Source: Arthrobacter sp. E3 (GTDB taxonomy: Bacteria; Actinomycetota; Actinomycetes; Actinomycetales; Micrococcaceae). Taken from it: a stretch of DNA of 50,284 nt. Each line of letters starts with the position of its first letter. Positions within the stretch are counted from its first letter, which is position 1. A program made the translations under genes and the position numbers. Of this stretch, positions 33,853-42,831 are shown in pieces. The notes under the pieces are model-generated. The model had not been told where the DNA came from and ran no database searches. It saw only the letters and a list, made by a program, of their open reading frames with translations. The stretch spans positions 1 through 50,284 of the forward strand of contig NZ_JAFMPX010000026.1 of NCBI RefSeq assembly GCF_017353415.1, read 5' to 3'.

Positions 33853-34494
33853 TTGAGCGCCGACAAATCCACCAGCTGGTCCTATGCAGAGGGACTCCCT
33901 GTGGAAGACATTGTTCTGCGACGTGCCCGGGAACGCTCTCACGAGTTGGGCCTATTCGCCGTCAGCCCAGGAGTGGCGGCCACACTGACCGTCCTCGCTG
34001 CCAACTCGAAGGCGCAAACGGCCGTAGAAGTTGGCACCGGCGCCGGCGTCTCCGGCGTTTCGCTCCTGCGCGGGCTGGGTCCGCGGGCTGTGCTGACCAC
34101 CATCGACCCCGACGTCGACCACCTCAAGGCGGCGCGCGAGGCCTTTGCCGAGTCCGGATCGCCAGCCAACCGCACGAGGACCATTTCCGGCCGTGGACAG
34201 GATGTGCTGCCACGGCTGACGGACTGCGCCTACGACTTGGTGTTCATTGATGCCGACAAGCCCAGTTTCCCCGAGTACGTGGAACAGGCCATCCGTCTGC
34301 TCAAACCGGGTGGATTGCTGATTGTCAATGACGCCCTGGACAAGGACCGGGTCTCGGATCCCGCTATCCGCGAAACCAGTACAGTGGTGCTGCGCCGCGT
34401 CGGCAAGCTCATCCGCGACAACGAAGCGCTGATCAGCACTATGCTGCCCACCGGCGACGGCCTGTTGCTGGCAGTCAAGCGGCAGCAACCCTAA
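33853..34494 (+). CDS. O-methyltransferase (class I SAM-dependent)
   Basis: This 213-residue protein has the AdoMet motif AVEVGTGAGVSGVSLLRGL (near residue 55), TIDPDVDHLKAAREAF, and the metal-binding FIDADKPSFPEYV and NDALDKDRVSDP segments of catechol/caffeoyl-CoA-type methyltransferases. It is the divergent neighbour of sigE, as Rv1220c is in M. tuberculosis. The substrate is unknown. The TTG start at 33853 is supported by AGGAAA about 10 bases before. A strong terminator follows the stop. Confidence 0.88.
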   Translation: MSADKSTSWSYAEGLPVEDIVLRRARERSHELGLFAVSPGVAATLTVLAANSKAQTAVEVGTGAGVSGVSLLRGLGPRAVLTTIDPDVDHLKAAREAFAESGSPANRTRTISGRGQDVLPRLTDCAYDLVFIDADKPSFPEYVEQAIRLLKPGGLLIVNDALDKDRVSDPAIRETSTVVLRRVGKLIRDNEALISTMLPTGDGLLLAVKRQQP

Positions 34495-34518
34495 CCGCAT
34501 CAGTTCTTCTATGAGAAC

Positions 34519-34560
34519 AAAAAAGTGGAGGAACAGCAGTTGCTGTTCCTCCACTTTTTT
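34519..34560. terminator. Strong bidirectional terminator
   Basis: AAAAAAGTGGAGGAACAGC (34519-34537) pairs perfectly with 34542-34560 around a 4-base loop, with A and T runs at the ends. It serves the O-methyltransferase gene and the convergent DUF3117 gene. Confidence 0.92.
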
Positions 34561-34579
34561 CGAACTTTTCTGGAGGGTG

Positions 34580-34747
34580 CTACTTGGTTGCCCCTACCAG
34601 GCAATCCTTGAGGCTGACGGCCTCGTCGGCGTTCATCTCAACCACGAGCCGCCCGCCACCTTCCAGCGGCAGACGCAGAATCAAGCTTCGACCTTCTTTA
34701 GTCACTTCCATTGGACCGTCGCCGGTTCTAGGTTTCATGGCCGCCAT
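34580..34747 (-). CDS. DUF3117 miniprotein
   Basis: This 55-residue protein starts MAAMKPRTGDGPMEVTKEGR and ends NADEAVSLKDCLVGATK. The sequence is that of DUF3117, a very conserved small protein found in nearly all actinobacteria; its function is not known to me. It is complete. A GGGGAA purine run lies before the ATG, and the terminator at 34519 follows the stop. Confidence 0.93.
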   Translation of the reverse strand: MAAMKPRTGDGPMEVTKEGRSLILRLPLEGGGRLVVEMNADEAVSLKDCLVGATK

Positions 34748-34891
34748 CAGGAGTTCCCCTTTTCGTAGTGCACACCTGCCCTGCCTGGGCTTTCCCCAGC
34801 AGGGCTTTCTGTTGTATTGCTCACAACCTATTATTCCGTACTGGCTGCCCGGGCGCTAATCGGCGCGCCCACCCTGACACAGACGATGCCA

Positions 34892-36145
34892 TTAGGGCGG
34901 CCAAGCCTGGCCGGTGCTGATGGCGGAAAATTGCCACAACCACACCACCCACACGATTTGCAGGACGCCAAACAGCACCAGCACGCTCCAGCGGTACGCA
35001 CGGGAGCGGGAGATGAAGGCAGACGCCAAGGCCAGCGGAAACAATGGAAGCAGCATACGGAACGTGCTGGACTGTGGATGCAAAACGGCCAGCAGGTACA
35101 ACAAGTACATGGTGCACCAGATGCGCAGTTCCAGCCCGATCCGTCGGACGGCCCTGGAATTCAAGTAAAGCGCTGCCAGCGCCACAAAAAGTATGGGCAG
35201 CACGGGCCCCCAGAATGGCCCCATCAGAGAAACACCGGCATCGAACCACGGTTTGAAAAGTACCAACGACGTACCGCGCCATGCAGTTTCAGTATCGGTG
35301 TAGGCGCTGCGCTCCCCCGTCACCCACCACGCTGCCAGCATCCATGCAAACGCCATGAGGGCGCTCAAAACCAGCAGCCCCGTGCCGGCAGCCCTGTCCC
35401 TGCGCGGAAACGGTTCATCGTTTCGGTGCCGCCAGCGCAACAGCAGATGCACAAGCACGACAGCGGCAAACGGCACCCCTGCCGGACGCGTCAGGCACAG
35501 CAGTACCACCATGGGCATCGCGGCCCAGTAGTTTCGCTTGATCAGCAGATCCAGCGCAGCAGCGATGAAGAAGATGCCCAACGATTCGGCATAGGGAACT
35601 TGCAGGATCGGGGAAGCCGGGAACACAGCAAAGAACGCCACGCCCCACAAGGCCGTCAATGTTGAAGCGACGTACTTGAACAGGCAGAAGATCATGAGCG
35701 CCGCGGCCAGCCCTGCCATGGTTGCCACGGTGGCCCCGGATGTTGCCCAACCCCATCCGGTCACGGCACTGAGTCCACGCGCCAACAGTGGGAAGAGTGG
35801 ATAAAAGGCCCATTCGTTGGGTTGCGCAGTGCCGTCGTCGTTGCGCGGGATGCTGGTCGGGTAGCCGCCGTTGAAGATTCGCTCGTACCAGCCGGCATCC
35901 CAGCGGTCGATGAACGTCAAGTAGTCAGGCTGCTGGCCACCCCATGGGGATGCTTCGGCATGCCAGGCCGCACCCAGCAGGATGGCATAAGAAACAAACC
36001 GGGCTGCGCCATAGATCAACGTGACCTTCAGCCACCACGGAGCCTTCCGCAACGGGGCGAGAACACTGCGCAACATGGCGTAGAGCTCATCGTTGACGGT
36101 GTGCACCGGACCCGTTTCCAGAGCACGTTTATTCGGCCCGCTCAC
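34892..36145 (-). CDS. PIG-V-like mannosyltransferase family membrane protein
   Basis: This protein of about 417 residues has some ten hydrophobic helices. The first large extracytoplasmic loop contains FIDRWDAGWYERIFNGGYP, the acidic W-D motif of lipid-linked sugar-dependent GT-C mannosyltransferases such as eukaryotic PIG-V. EWAFYPLFPLLARGLS follows, also typical. It should transfer mannose from a polyprenyl carrier outside the membrane to a glycan or protein; the acceptor is unknown. I chose GTG 36145, which overlaps the stop of the glycosylase gene by 4 bp (GTGA), over GTG 36181. Confidence 0.8.
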   Translation of the reverse strand: MSGPNKRALETGPVHTVNDELYAMLRSVLAPLRKAPWWLKVTLIYGAARFVSYAILLGAAWHAEASPWGGQQPDYLTFIDRWDAGWYERIFNGGYPTSIPRNDDGTAQPNEWAFYPLFPLLARGLSAVTGWGWATSGATVATMAGLAAALMIFCLFKYVASTLTALWGVAFFAVFPASPILQVPYAESLGIFFIAAALDLLIKRNYWAAMPMVVLLCLTRPAGVPFAAVVLVHLLLRWRHRNDEPFPRRDRAAGTGLLVLSALMAFAWMLAAWWVTGERSAYTDTETAWRGTSLVLFKPWFDAGVSLMGPFWGPVLPILFVALAALYLNSRAVRRIGLELRIWCTMYLLYLLAVLHPQSSTFRMLLPLFPLALASAFISRSRAYRWSVLVLFGVLQIVWVVWLWQFSAISTGQAWPP

Positions 36146-36732
36146 GGCAGGGTCAAAGCTTTTTCCGGTGCCAGCCAACACTCCGGCTGGTGGTCATTGA
36201 CGACGCCGATGGCCTGCATCATGGCATAGGCGGTGGTTGGTCCGACAAACGAAAACCAGTACTTTTTGAGGCTTTTCGCCAGCTGCCGCGATTCGGGCGT
36301 CTGCGTTGGAATCGGTGCCCCTGCGGGCCGGGTGGAGGCAGGGGCCTCCGAGGCGATGAGCGAACCGAGTGTGGTTCCGGAAGGCAGTGCCAGAAGTGCT
36401 TTGGCATTGCCAATCGTGGCGTTGATTTTCAGGCGGTTGCGCACAATTGAAACATCCGCCATGAGACGTTCGACGTCGCTCGGGCCAAAGCTGGCAACGA
36501 TTGCCGGATCGAAGTCGGCAAAGGCCGCTCTGAATGCCTCGCGCTTGCGCAAGATGGTGAGCCAGCTGAGACCGGACTGAAAGGCTTCAAGGCTCAGCCG
36601 TTCAAACAGCTCCGCTTCGCCTGCCACTGCCCTGCCCCACTCGAGGTCATGGTAGCGCTGGTATTGTTTGTCGCTCTCAATCCCAGCCCAGGCACAGCGG
36701 ATCCGTCCGTCGTCTTCGGCCACCCCTGTCAT
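36142..36732 (-). CDS. tag: DNA-3-methyladenine glycosylase I
   Basis: This 196-residue protein begins with the zinc-binding Cys at RIRCAWAG and continues with YQRYHDLEWGRAV and FERLSLEAFQSGLSWLTILRKREAFRAAF, the core of E. coli Tag. It ends in the family pattern SFVGPTTAYAMMQAIGVVNDHQPECW, with the His and Cys of the zinc site. It excises 3-methyladenine from alkylated DNA. The gene is complete and sits directly upstream of the mannosyltransferase gene and 6 bp after the DivIVA-like gene, suggesting one operon of three. Confidence 0.93.
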   Translation of the reverse strand: MTGVAEDDGRIRCAWAGIESDKQYQRYHDLEWGRAVAGEAELFERLSLEAFQSGLSWLTILRKREAFRAAFADFDPAIVASFGPSDVERLMADVSIVRNRLKINATIGNAKALLALPSGTTLGSLIASEAPASTRPAGAPIPTQTPESRQLAKSLKKYWFSFVGPTTAYAMMQAIGVVNDHQPECWLAPEKALTLP

Positions 36733-36738
36733 ATCCGA

Positions 36739-37101
36739 TCAGCCGTTGTGGCTGGTGTCTGCGTCAGCATTGCCGCGTGCAGCATCGCGGTCGGGTGTGA
36801 GCAATGCACCTTCCAGCTCAGTGATGCGCTCATTCTTGGTTGCCAACTCATCTCGGAGTCGGTCAAGGACTTCGTCAACCTGATCCATACGGTAGCCCCG
36901 CAGCCCCAAGGAGAACCGCAACTTATCCACATCAGCGGGCTCGGGCGTGCCCGGCAGGAGAACCGGTGGCAGATTCGCCACGGGCGCGGCCAGCGCGTCA
37001 GCATATACGGGAGCATCGGGCTCCTGCCTGTTCAGGCCCACCACGTACAGCGCCGCTGCCGCAGCCACCGCCACCGCCAGAAAGATCAAGAAATAGGTCA
37101 C
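36739..37101 (-). CDS. Membrane-anchored DivIVA-domain protein
   Basis: This 120-residue protein has an N-terminal membrane helix (MTYFLIFLAVAVAAAAALYVVGL), a proline-rich linker, and a DivIVA-type motif (FSLGLRGYRMDQVDEVLDRLRDEL) leading into a short coiled coil (TKNERITELEGAL). Proteins of this kind are widespread in actinobacteria, next to tag. A role at curved membrane or the division site is suggested by the motif only. Confidence 0.85.
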   Translation of the reverse strand: MTYFLIFLAVAVAAAAALYVVGLNRQEPDAPVYADALAAPVANLPPVLLPGTPEPADVDKLRFSLGLRGYRMDQVDEVLDRLRDELATKNERITELEGALLTPDRDAARGNADADTSHNG

Positions 37102-37183
37102 TAGACCATGGTGCCAGACGCGCGGCCATACTGGCGTATGTCACGCCGCCAACAGCAAGCTACAGCGCCCCACAGCAATGATG

Positions 37184-37966
37184 TCAGCCCCGACGGGCAG
37201 CGACTTTTGCACCGGCCTTGCCAGCCATGACGAGTTCCACGGCTTCTTCGGCCGTATCCACGATCGAGATAATGTCCATGTCCCCCACCGAAACAAGGCC
37301 TCGTTCAATGACCACGTTGCGAATCCAGTCAAGCAGCGGACCCCAGAATTCCTTGTCCACAAGCACAATGGGGAATTGGCTGACCTTGCTGGTTTGCACA
37401 AGGACCATGGCTTCAAAGAGCTCGTCCAAGGTGCCCAGTCCTCCGGGCAGCACCACGAAGCCTTGGGCGTACTTCACGAACATGGTCTTCCGGGCGAAGA
37501 AGTAGCGGAAGTCGACGCCCAGGCCAACCCATTCGTTCATGCCTTCTTCAAAAGGAAGTTCAATACCCAGGCCAATGGACAGCCCGCCTGCCTCTGCAGC
37601 ACCCCGGTTGGCTGCTTCCATGGACCCGGGCCCGCCCCCGGTGATGACCGCTACACCCGCTTCGACCAGACGCTTGCCCACTTCAACCCCGGTGGCGTAA
37701 AACGGTGAGTCCCGTTTGGTCCGAGCCGAACCGAACACGCTGATGGCCGGGCCAATTTCAGCCAACGCATCAAAGCCCTGCACGAACTCGCTTTGGATCC
37801 GCATGACCCGCCACGGGTCGGTGTGGGTGAAATCGCTGCTCGGCGGGGTCTCCAGCAGCCGGGCATCCGCGGTTTCGTGGCCCTTGCCGTTTTTGCGCCA
37901 TATGCCGAATCGTCTAAGTTGCGGGCGAATGGGGCTGCTGGGTCCTGTGGGTGCGCTCATGCCCAT
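37184..37966 (-). CDS. LOG family (TIGR00730) Rossmann-fold protein
   Basis: This 260-residue protein has the lysine-decarboxylase-like LOG fold: ISVFGSARTKRDSPFY, ITGGGPGSMEAANRGA and the hallmark VLPGGLGTLDELFEA (PGGxGTxxE). Characterised members release cytokinin bases from their riboside monophosphates; the role in soil actinobacteria is likely nucleotide hydrolysis, not proved. It has an N-terminal extension of about 45 residues. An alternative start (MSAPT) lies six bases in. Confidence 0.88.
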   Translation of the reverse strand: MGMSAPTGPSSPIRPQLRRFGIWRKNGKGHETADARLLETPPSSDFTHTDPWRVMRIQSEFVQGFDALAEIGPAISVFGSARTKRDSPFYATGVEVGKRLVEAGVAVITGGGPGSMEAANRGAAEAGGLSIGLGIELPFEEGMNEWVGLGVDFRYFFARKTMFVKYAQGFVVLPGGLGTLDELFEAMVLVQTSKVSQFPIVLVDKEFWGPLLDWIRNVVIERGLVSVGDMDIISIVDTAEEAVELVMAGKAGAKVAARRG

Positions 37967-38081
37967 AAGGCTACGTGAAAACCGCTAAAACGCTGGCTCA
38001 GAATATCTCGTTAGCGTTACGATCCTTGCCCATCTTCGTGATTTCTCTTCCACCTCGCGAGAAACTCGATAGATTCAATGC

Positions 38082-38837
38082 ATGACAAATCCCGGACATG
38101 CTCCTGCACTAGTGGAGTTAAAGCTTGTTAACAAGCACTACAGCACTCTGCACGTGCTCAAGGACATCAACTTGCAAGTTGCCAAGGGTGAGGTCTTGGT
38201 TGTCATCGGACCTTCGGGCTCCGGCAAGTCGACCCTGTGCCGCGCCATCAACCGGCTGGAAACCATCGATTCGGGTTCCATCACCATTGAGGGCAAGGAA
38301 CTTCCCAAGGAAGGCCGTCAGCTCGCGGCCTTGCGCGCAGATGTGGGCATGGTGTTCCAGTCGTTCAACTTGTTTGCACATAAAACAATTTTGGAAAACG
38401 TCACACTGGGGCCCATCAAGGTCAAGGGCATGAGCAAGTCCGACGCCGACAAGCTCGCCCTGAGCTTGTTGGACCGGGTAGGCGTAGGCCACCAGGCAGC
38501 GAAACTGCCGGCCCAGCTTTCCGGCGGGCAGCAGCAGCGCGTGGCGATCGCACGGGCTTTGGCGATGAAGCCAAAGGTCATGCTCTTCGACGAGCCCACC
38601 AGCGCACTTGACCCTGAAATGATCAATGAGGTCCTGGACGTCATGGTTGAACTGGCCAAAGAAGGCATGACCATGGTGGTGGTGACCCACGAGATGGGCT
38701 TTGCCCGCAAAGCAGCGGACAGGGTGATCTTCATGGCCGACGGACAGATTGTCGAAGAGGCCACGCCGAGTGAGTTCTTCACCAATCCGCAGACAGCCAG
38801 GGCCAAGGACTTTTTGTCCAAGATCCTCACCAACTGA
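38082..38837 (+). CDS. gluA: Glutamate ABC transporter, ATP-binding protein
   Basis: This 251-residue ATPase has Walker [10 protein letters not shown] (near residue 40), Q-loop [12 protein letters not shown], signature [15 protein letters not shown], Walker [15 protein letters not shown] and switch His in VVVTHEMG. The sequence and gene order match polar amino acid importers such as GluA of Corynebacterium. It powers uptake through GluC/GluD of substrate delivered by the lipoprotein GluB. No ribosome binding site is visible before ATG 38082. It heads a four-gene operon. Confidence 0.93.
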   Translation: MTNPGHAPALVELKLVNKHYSTLHVLKDINLQVAKGEVLVVIGPSGSGKSTLCRAINRLETIDSGSITIEGKELPKEGRQLAALRADVGMVFQSFNLFAHKTILENVTLGPIKVKGMSKSDADKLALSLLDRVGVGHQAAKLPAQLSGGQQQRVAIARALAMKPKVMLFDEPTSALDPEMINEVLDVMVELAKEGMTMVVVTHEMGFARKAADRVIFMADGQIVEEATPSEFFTNPQTARAKDFLSKILTN

Positions 38838-38919
38838 CACGCAACGTATTTTTAGCTTTCCCGGCTGCTGAAGCCGATCATTTCACCGGCCATGACGGCC
38901 GCTTATCAAAGGAATACAC

Positions 38920-39831
38920 GTGAAGAAATTTTTTGGAAGGAAGAGCCTCGGAGTTGCGGCTGTTCTAGCAGCCACGGCGTTGGCTATGACAGGTTGCGGC
39001 GGCACAACTGCAGGAGGAGGCTCCACCGACGGCGGCTCCGCTGGCGACGCCCCAGCCTTTGATGTAGCCAAAGATGTTGCCCTCACAGGCAGCCCCACCT
39101 TCGATAAGATCAAGTCCTCCGGGGCAATCCGGATTGGTGTGAAGGAAGACCAGCCCGGACTGGGTTACTTGGACGCAGCTACCGGTCAGCGCAGCGGCTT
39201 CGACATTGAGATTGCCACCTGGATGGCAGCCTCGCTGGGCGTGGCCAAGGACAAGATTGATTTCAAGGCCATCCCGTCAGCCAACCGTGAAACGGCCCTC
39301 GCCAACGGCGACGTGGACCTCTACGTGGGCACCTACTCCATCACCGACAAGCGCAAGGCCATCGTAGACTTCGCCGGACCGTACTTCATCACGGGCCAGG
39401 GCTTGCTGGTGCAGAAGTCCAATGACACGATCAAGAGCGAAAAGGACCTGGATGGCAAGAAGGTTTGTTCCGCCACCGGCTCTACGCCCATCCAGAACAT
39501 TCGCGAGAACTTCCCGAAGGCTGTCCCGGTTGAGTTCGACATCTACTCCAAGTGCGTGGACGCACTTAAGAGTGGCAGCGTTGACGCTGTCACCACCGAC
39601 CAGGCCATCCTGTTGGGCTTTGCCTCACAGGACCCTGACAACCTGAAAGTTGTTGGCGAACCGTTCACCGTGGAGAAGTACGGAATCGGCCTGCCCAAGG
39701 GCGACACCGCACTGCGCACGTTCTTGAACAAGACCCTGACCGACGGCAACGCAACGTGGACCAAGATCTACGACTCCACGCTGGGCAAATCCGGCACGAA
39801 GGTCGAGCAGCCCGCGGTTGATCAGTACTAA
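38920..39831 (+). CDS. gluB: Glutamate ABC transporter, substrate-binding lipoprotein
   Basis: This 303-residue protein has a lipoprotein signal (MKKFFGRKSLGVAAVLAATA, lipobox LAMTGC, Cys26). The periplasmic-binding-protein fold 3 follows, with IRIGVKEDQPGLGYLD, SGFDIEIATWMA, KAIPSANRETALANGDVDLYVGTYSIT and TTDQAILLGFA. It binds glutamate or a related amino acid outside the membrane and hands it to GluC/GluD. AAAGGAA precedes the GTG/ATG at 38920. It is separated from gluC by a 92-bp gap with a hairpin. Confidence 0.92.
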   Translation: MKKFFGRKSLGVAAVLAATALAMTGCGGTTAGGGSTDGGSAGDAPAFDVAKDVALTGSPTFDKIKSSGAIRIGVKEDQPGLGYLDAATGQRSGFDIEIATWMAASLGVAKDKIDFKAIPSANRETALANGDVDLYVGTYSITDKRKAIVDFAGPYFITGQGLLVQKSNDTIKSEKDLDGKKVCSATGSTPIQNIRENFPKAVPVEFDIYSKCVDALKSGSVDAVTTDQAILLGFASQDPDNLKVVGEPFTVEKYGIGLPKGDTALRTFLNKTLTDGNATWTKIYDSTLGKSGTKVEQPAVDQY

Positions 39832-39840
39832 GCGTCCCAA

Positions 39841-39883
39841 GGTAGTGGTGTTGCCCGGGCATCCCCCCCCCCCACCACCACCG
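39841..39883 (+). promoter_or_regulatory. Intercistronic hairpin with C11 run between gluB and gluC
   Basis: GGTAGTGGTG (39841-39850) can pair with the CACCACCACC region after an 11-base C run (39863-39873), with one mismatch. Such a stem could lower expression of the permease genes relative to the binding protein, as in many ABC operons. The C run is also prone to length change or sequencing error. Confidence 0.5.
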
Positions 39884-39923
39884 CTTAGCCCTCTAGCCAA
39901 TTCACTGAAAGCGACACAGCCCT

Positions 39924-40574
39924 GTGAATATAATTATTGACAACAGCGACTTGTTTCTCACTGGCTTCAAGAACACTGGAATTCTTTTCATCATTTCTGC
40001 GTTTTTCGCACTGATTCTGGGCACCCTCGTGGCCGGGATGCGCGTCTCCCCGGCTCCTGCCATGCGTGCCGCAGGAACCCTTTACGTCAATGCCGTTCGC
40101 AATACCCCCCTGGTGCTGATACTGGCCTTCTTCGCCTTGGGTTATCCCCGGTTGGGACTGCCTTCGATCAGTTTCATGAATGCCGCCATCGTCGGCCTTT
40201 CGCTGTACACGGCAACGTATGTCTGCGAAGCAATCCGCTCCGGTATCAACACCGTGTCCGTCGGACAGTCCGAGGCCGCCCGGGCGATAGGGCTTCCCTT
40301 CATCCAAACTCTGACGCTGATTGTGCTCCCACAGGCGTTCCGCTCAGTAGTTCCTCCGCTTTTCAGCGTATTCATTGCACTGCTGAAGAACACCACGGTT
40401 GCCGCGGGGTTCTCAGTTCTGGAAGCCGGTGCCATTCGTGCCTACCTGAGCGAACGCGGCGAGCCCCTCTTGCCAGGGCTGCTGTGGGTTGCCTTGATCT
40501 TTGTGGTTCTGGTGCTGGGGATCATGACGCCGCTGCAACGCTACCTTGAAAAGAAGTGGAGGGTGGCACGATGA
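39924..40574 (+). CDS. gluC: Glutamate ABC transporter, permease GluC
   Basis: This 216-residue membrane protein has five hydrophobic helices and the conserved cytoplasmic loop of the His/Glu/Gln permease family: EAIRSGINTVSVGQSEAARAIGLPFIQTLTLIVLPQAFR, the EAA loop that contacts the ATPase. LYVNAVRNTPLVLIL in the second helix is also typical. The GTG at 39924 has a weak ribosome binding site. Its stop overlaps the start of gluD (ATGA). Confidence 0.92.
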   Translation: MNIIIDNSDLFLTGFKNTGILFIISAFFALILGTLVAGMRVSPAPAMRAAGTLYVNAVRNTPLVLILAFFALGYPRLGLPSISFMNAAIVGLSLYTATYVCEAIRSGINTVSVGQSEAARAIGLPFIQTLTLIVLPQAFRSVVPPLFSVFIALLKNTTVAAGFSVLEAGAIRAYLSERGEPLLPGLLWVALIFVVLVLGIMTPLQRYLEKKWRVAR

Positions 40575-41413
40575 GCTCAGTACTGTTTGACGTCCCCGGA
40601 CCCAAAGCCCGCACACGCAACGTTTATCTGAACGTCGCGACGTTCGTTGTGGTGGTCGGCATCATTGGCTTCATCTTGTTCCGGTTCTACGAATCGGGGC
40701 AGTTCACGGCCAAGAAGTGGGAAATCTTCACGTTCCCACTCGTCCAGCAAACCTTCTTGGAGGTCATCGGCGCAACGCTGAAGGCCTTTGCGGTTGGAGC
40801 CGTAGGTAGCCTGCTGCTGGGCATCGTCCTCGCCTTCGGCCGTCTGTCCGATTCCAAGTGGCTGCACATCCCTTGCTACTGGTTCACCGAGTTGTTCCGT
40901 GCGGTGCCGCTGCTGGTCCTGATGATGATTGTCTATTACGGCCTGCCCTCCGCCGGTGTCAAGGGCATCACGCCCTTCATCGCCGTTGTGGTCGGCTTGA
41001 TCCTCTACAACGGCTCTGTGCTGGCCGAGGTATTCCGTGCCGGCATCGAGTCCCTCCCCAAGGGACAGCGTGAGGCCGGACTTGCCATTGGGCTGTCCAA
41101 GAGCCAGGTGCTGCGCATGATCCTGCTCCCGCAGGCAGTTCGAGCCATGTTGCCGGTCATCATTTCCCAGCTCGTGGTCATTTTGAAGGACACCGCGCTG
41201 GGCTTCCTCATCACGTACCACGAAATCCTGTACTACGCCGACTTCCTTGGCTCGCAGGGCGGGTACGGCTCCCCCGTGGTCCCGGCGCTCATGGTCGCTG
41301 CCGTCATCTATGTGGGCCTGTGCCTGATCCTGTCCGGCATTGCCAAGTACGTGGAATTCAAGATGTCCTCCCGCGTGAAGATCGTCAAGACCAAGGTTGG
41401 CCTGACTGGCTGA
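40571..41413 (+). CDS. gluD: Glutamate ABC transporter, permease GluD
   Basis: This 280-residue second permease has an N-terminal helix (VYLNVATFVVVVGIIGFILF), then the transport core. FTELFRAVPLLVLMMIVYYGLP and the EAA loop EVFRAGIESLPKGQREAGLAIGLSKSQVLRMILLPQAVR identify the family. ATG 40571 overlaps the gluC stop. GluC and GluD should form a heterodimeric channel. A perfect hairpin terminator follows at 41443. Confidence 0.92.
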   Translation: MSSVLFDVPGPKARTRNVYLNVATFVVVVGIIGFILFRFYESGQFTAKKWEIFTFPLVQQTFLEVIGATLKAFAVGAVGSLLLGIVLAFGRLSDSKWLHIPCYWFTELFRAVPLLVLMMIVYYGLPSAGVKGITPFIAVVVGLILYNGSVLAEVFRAGIESLPKGQREAGLAIGLSKSQVLRMILLPQAVRAMLPVIISQLVVILKDTALGFLITYHEILYYADFLGSQGGYGSPVVPALMVAAVIYVGLCLILSGIAKYVEFKMSSRVKIVKTKVGLTG

Positions 41414-41442
41414 TCCGCCTGCGGCAACCCAAGCAGCAAAGC

Positions 41443-41484
41443 CAGGGGCCGGCGTCGTTCTTCAATGAACGACGCCGGCCCCTG
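41443..41484. terminator. Bidirectional terminator
   Basis: CAGGGGCCGGCGTCGTT (41443-41459) pairs perfectly with AACGACGCCGGCCCCTG (41468-41484) around an 8-base loop, between convergent gluD and dapE. The T-tract is short. Confidence 0.85.
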
Positions 41485-41516
41485 ACGTTTAAGCGGCAGT
41501 CGCCACGAGGGTGGGG

Positions 41517-42659
41517 CTAGGCAAGCCAACGGGTCAGTGCCGCCAGACATTCGCGAATGGCACCGCCATGCACATGCTCGTTGTCGCTGTGGGCCAGCAG
41601 TGCGTCGCCTGGGCCGAAATTCACGGCAGGGATACCCAACTCGCTCAGCCGGGCAACGTCTGTCCAGCCGTACTTGGGAAGTGGTTCACGCCCCACAGCC
41701 GCCACAAAGCTGGCCGCGGCTGGCGCTGTGAGTCCCGGACGTGCCCCGGAGGAGGAATCCGTGCACACCAAATCAAAGCCGGCCAACACGTCACGCACAT
41801 GCGCCTCGGCCTGGGCCGGGGTTTTATCGGGCGCGAACCGGTAGTTGATCTCCACCACGCAGGCATCCGGAATCACGTTGCCAGCCGTGCCGCCGTGAAT
41901 CTTCACAGCGTTCAATGATTCCCGGTAGTCCAGGCCGTCGACGGTGACGGTTGCAGGATCGTAGGCTGCCAGCCGGGCCAGGATCGGTGCGGCCGCGTGG
42001 ATGGCGTTCTCCCCCATCCAAGCCCGTGCAGAGTGTGCCGCAATCCCCTTCGTTGTTGCTTCAAAGCGAATGGTGCCGTTGCAGCCACCTTCCACCGTCC
42101 CATTGGTTGGTTCAAGCAGGATGCCAAAATCCGCGTTGAGCAATTCCCGGTTTTCGCGCACCAGACGGCCCAGACCGCTTTTGGACGCGGCCACTTCTTC
42201 ATGGTCGTAGAAGATAATGGTCAGGTCCTTGTTCGGCTCAAGCAGCGTGGCAGCAAGGGCCAGCTGCACTGCCACCCCGCCCTTCATGTCCGTTGCCCCG
42301 CGGCCGTACAGCACCTCACCGTCCCAAGTGCTGGGCACGGTTCCTCGCGCCCCCGATGCAGTGGGCAGGGGCACCGTGTCTAGGTGGCCGGCCAAAATCA
42401 CTCTTTCGCCCCGGCCCAGCGATGTGCGCGCCACGATGGCATCGCCGTTGCGCACCACGTGAAGGTGTTCCAGCCCGGTCAGGGCCTGCTCCACGGCGTC
42501 TGCGAGTGCTCCCTCGTTTCCGGAGACGCTCTCAATGTCCATCAAGTCCGCAGCGAGCATGGCCACATCCTGGCGGATATCCAGCGGCAGGGAGCCCGTC
42601 GAAGGTGTCGATGCTCCCGGGGCAGTGGCTGGGGTTTGCGGGGTATTTTGGCTGGTCAT
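41517..42659 (-). CDS. dapE: Succinyl-diaminopimelate desuccinylase
   Basis: This 380-residue M20 metallopeptidase has the zinc-binding motif VILAGHLDTVPLP, the bridging Asp in YGRGATDMKGG, then FYDHEEVAASKSGLG (catalytic Glu pair) and a C-terminal VNFGPGDALLAHSDNEHV carrying the last His ligand. It removes succinate in the lysine/diaminopimelate pathway that supplies the cell wall cross-link. ATG 42659 and GTG 42665 are equally possible. dapD, of the same pathway, is 4 kb away on the other strand. Confidence 0.92.
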   Translation of the reverse strand: MTSQNTPQTPATAPGASTPSTGSLPLDIRQDVAMLAADLMDIESVSGNEGALADAVEQALTGLEHLHVVRNGDAIVARTSLGRGERVILAGHLDTVPLPTASGARGTVPSTWDGEVLYGRGATDMKGGVAVQLALAATLLEPNKDLTIIFYDHEEVAASKSGLGRLVRENRELLNADFGILLEPTNGTVEGGCNGTIRFEATTKGIAAHSARAWMGENAIHAAAPILARLAAYDPATVTVDGLDYRESLNAVKIHGGTAGNVIPDACVVEINYRFAPDKTPAQAEAHVRDVLAGFDLVCTDSSSGARPGLTAPAAASFVAAVGREPLPKYGWTDVARLSELGIPAVNFGPGDALLAHSDNEHVHGGAIRECLAALTRWLA

Positions 42660-42712
42660 TCCCACAGTTTAGCGGTGCGGAAAAGAGCGAAAAAACTTTC
42701 TTCAAGAAAATC

Positions 42713-42740
42713 CAATCCGTTTCCCGAGCTGCTCCGAAGT
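42713..42740 (+). promoter_or_regulatory. Putative SigK promoter of the fasciclin gene
   Basis: CAATCC (42713-42718), a 15-base spacer and CCGAAGT (42734-42740) form an ECF-type promoter. The same motif with the same spacer, and a shared extension ACT, occurs at 45007-45037. It resembles the CCATCC / CCGAAT consensus known for mycobacterial SigK. Confidence 0.75.
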
Positions 42741-42831
42741 ACTCTCTGACAGCCCGAACCGGAGCAGCGCAAGCCGCGACTGGTGGGGAAAAAACGGAAT
42801 CCTTCCGCTTTCACATTTATGGAGACTCATC

